From Casuarius casuarius (Eukaryota; Chordata; Aves; Casuariiformes; Casuariidae): a stretch of DNA of 64,000 bases. The stretch covers positions 2,409,358 to 2,473,357 of the forward strand of contig PTFA01000017.1 of NCBI GenBank assembly GCA_003342895.1, in the 5' to 3' direction. A model generated the notes under the pieces. That model saw only the letters and a program-made list of their open reading frames with translations. It made no database searches and had not been told where the DNA came from. A program made the translations under genes and the position numbers. Position 1 is the stretch's first letter. Each line of letters starts with the position of its first letter. Shown in pieces: positions 62,366 to 64,000 of this stretch.

Positions 62366-63985
62366 GCACCTATGCGTAATGAAAGGGGACCAATTCCTCC
62401 CTCCAACAAGTTAATTTTCCTAGAACTTCAATTAGATCACCGCTTCTTTTCTTTTCCTTATGGAAAATTAATGCAAATCAATTACCTCTTCTACTCTCCT
62501 CACCTTCTAAAAATAAAGCATACATAAACCAAGTCTTCTCCAAATCAAGACTCATTCCCTTCTTAGCACTCTTTAATCAGATCCCTAATTGCCCAAGCCA
62601 GAAAAAGATGACTTATTTCATATTTTTGGTGTAAGTTCACAAGCTGAACCTACAAGGATGAAAGGGAAGGATCTGATGGACATCTTCCTCCATGGTTTGT
62701 ATGCCTGCTATAAAAGGTAATAAATGATACTTTTCCAGTGGAGAAAGAACACACAAGAAATACAAGAAAAAACACCTTACCACTGAGGATTTGGAAGACT
62801 GGTACAGATAACTGCCTTCTGAGAGCTGTAGGCGCAAAACACTTGTAAAATGTAACAACATTTTGCACTGAAAAGCTATATATTTAGAAACCTGTAAAGA
62901 TTGCAGGTTATGAAGTAGCAAAGAAACTGCATCTGCATGAAGGCAGAAGAAATAGGTGGTCATACCACTATCTACTACAACCTGAGTAGCAGGTAGGAGA
63001 TTTGCCCAACATATTGGAGAAAAATATTCATTTTAATGAAAACGATAGCGAGAAAAAGTCAAATGTCTCCAACACTAAAAAACGCCACTTCTCAAAAGTG
63101 AAAGTGTGTCATTGTAACCTGCTTTCACATTTCAGGGCAAAACTTACACTGCAATTAACAAGGAGTTAAAAACGTGACTGGAATAACAGTGTCTTTTCAG
63201 ACACACAAACCCCAATACCATTCTCATCCTTTTTGGGGTGGGAGGGAGAGGTATCAGCTGTTTTCCTTTACTTACATAAAAGTAAGTTTACTCTTCTTTC
63301 CTTATAAGAACTTCTCTTCACAGTACTTGAATCTGCTCCAATGAAACAAGCTCTCAAATCACTTCAGAAATATATTACAGCTTTTAAAGTTCAATTAATT
63401 GGGGGGGAAAAGTCCATTAGCACACTTTCCGACTATTACAGACTTGTCTCTTGGTCAACTGAGAGCTTAAACAGAGTAACTTCCTACCCTTAGCTCCAAT
63501 GGTGATGATGTGCAATGATCTTATTTCTAATTCATCCTATAAACAAGCAGCAGCTAAGTAACACTAAAAATAGAACATAAAACATGGTTAGTTTTAGGCA
63601 TTCTGAAAGACTCCCTAGTGTACATTAACACATATGCACACCACTCAAACAGAAAAAGGTTAGTGAAAATATTTAATCCAAGATTCAGATACTCATACTG
63701 CAAACAAAAGCAACTATCATAAGTCTAGTGAAAAAAGTGCTGCTGGACTTTTCCAAGTTAATAAGTTTGTGCTTGTCTGTATTCAGTAAGTAATTTTATT
63801 AATAAATAGAAGAAATGTAAATGTCATTTTTCAGAAGACAAATATGTTTGCATCCAAAAACCTGAAACAACAAGATCTTGCAACACTTAATTCCAGAGGC
63901 AGAAGTAAAAGATATCTTCTAGATTTTGGAAAAGCCAAGTTTTAATATTACTGAGGAAGTAAGTTCATAATTTTTTTTGTTTACC

Positions 63986-64000
63986 TTTTTTTTTTTTTTT
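63986..64000. repeat. Poly(T) tract at the window edge
   Basis: The window ends inside a run of at least 15 T. Confidence 0.9.

Larger units (their letters stand above)
48201..64000 (-). other. CDKL5: CDKL5 first intron (partial) or upstream region
   Basis: About 15.8 kb upstream of the start-codon exon. It contains only simple repeats and unassigned AT-rich sequence; no CR1 copy longer than about 100 bp is evident. No CpG island is present, so the main promoter and first exon probably lie beyond 64000. A modestly CpG-containing stretch with a TGACTCA site lies near 49.2-49.4 kb and another CpG-containing stretch near 54.0-54.4 kb. Neither can be called a promoter from sequence alone. Confidence 0.75.

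Overview
This is vertebrate, most likely avian, genomic DNA. It carries introns with canonical GT-AG sites, many microsatellites and homopolymers, and several decayed CR1 LINE fragments, the dominant retrotransposon of birds and other reptiles. I see no Alu or L1 elements, no prokaryotic gene architecture and no second protein gene. The sparse repeat content and CR1-only LINE complement favour a bird, but I cannot name the species. Two N bases inside a G homopolymer show that this is draft-assembly sequence.

The only gene I can support is CDKL5 (cyclin-dependent kinase-like 5), on the minus strand. Six coding exons are present, running from high to low coordinates: 47960-48200 (5' UTR plus start codon), 47430-47464, 12415-12460, 9369-9505, 6289-6409 and 5059-5118. 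Spliced together they encode residues 1 to 154 and the first base of codon 155, which is the N-lobe and start of the C-lobe of the kinase domain. The glycine-rich loop, the VAIK lysine, the HRD aspartate and the aspartate of DFG are all visible. Exon lengths (64 coding, 35, 46, 137, 121 and 60 nt) and phases join without any frame break. The rest of the gene lies beyond position 1. The upstream non-coding exon or exons and the promoter lie beyond position 64000 or are not recognisable here.

Layout: 1-5058 is the partial intron after the DFG exon and holds a GC-richer block with three inverted CCAAT boxes. 5059-12460 holds four kinase exons separated by 1.2-3 kb introns. 12461-47429 is a 35 kb intron with most of the CR1 fragments, a 178 bp AT/GT-rich palindrome and possible poly(A)-tailed retrocopies. 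47430-48200 holds a 35 nt mini-exon and the start-codon exon. 48201-64000 is the partial first intron, with only simple repeats and unassigned sequence.

The most interesting observations are a 12-codon upstream ORF whose stop codon overlaps the CDKL5 start codon (TGATG), two competing acceptors for the start-codon exon, the 178 bp perfect-ended palindrome in intron 3, the CCAAT-box cluster in the sense orientation within the DFG-proximal intron, and tail-to-tail or fold-back CR1 arrangements. I found no convincing novel multi-gene system; most long open frames here are chance ORFs or CR1 remnants.
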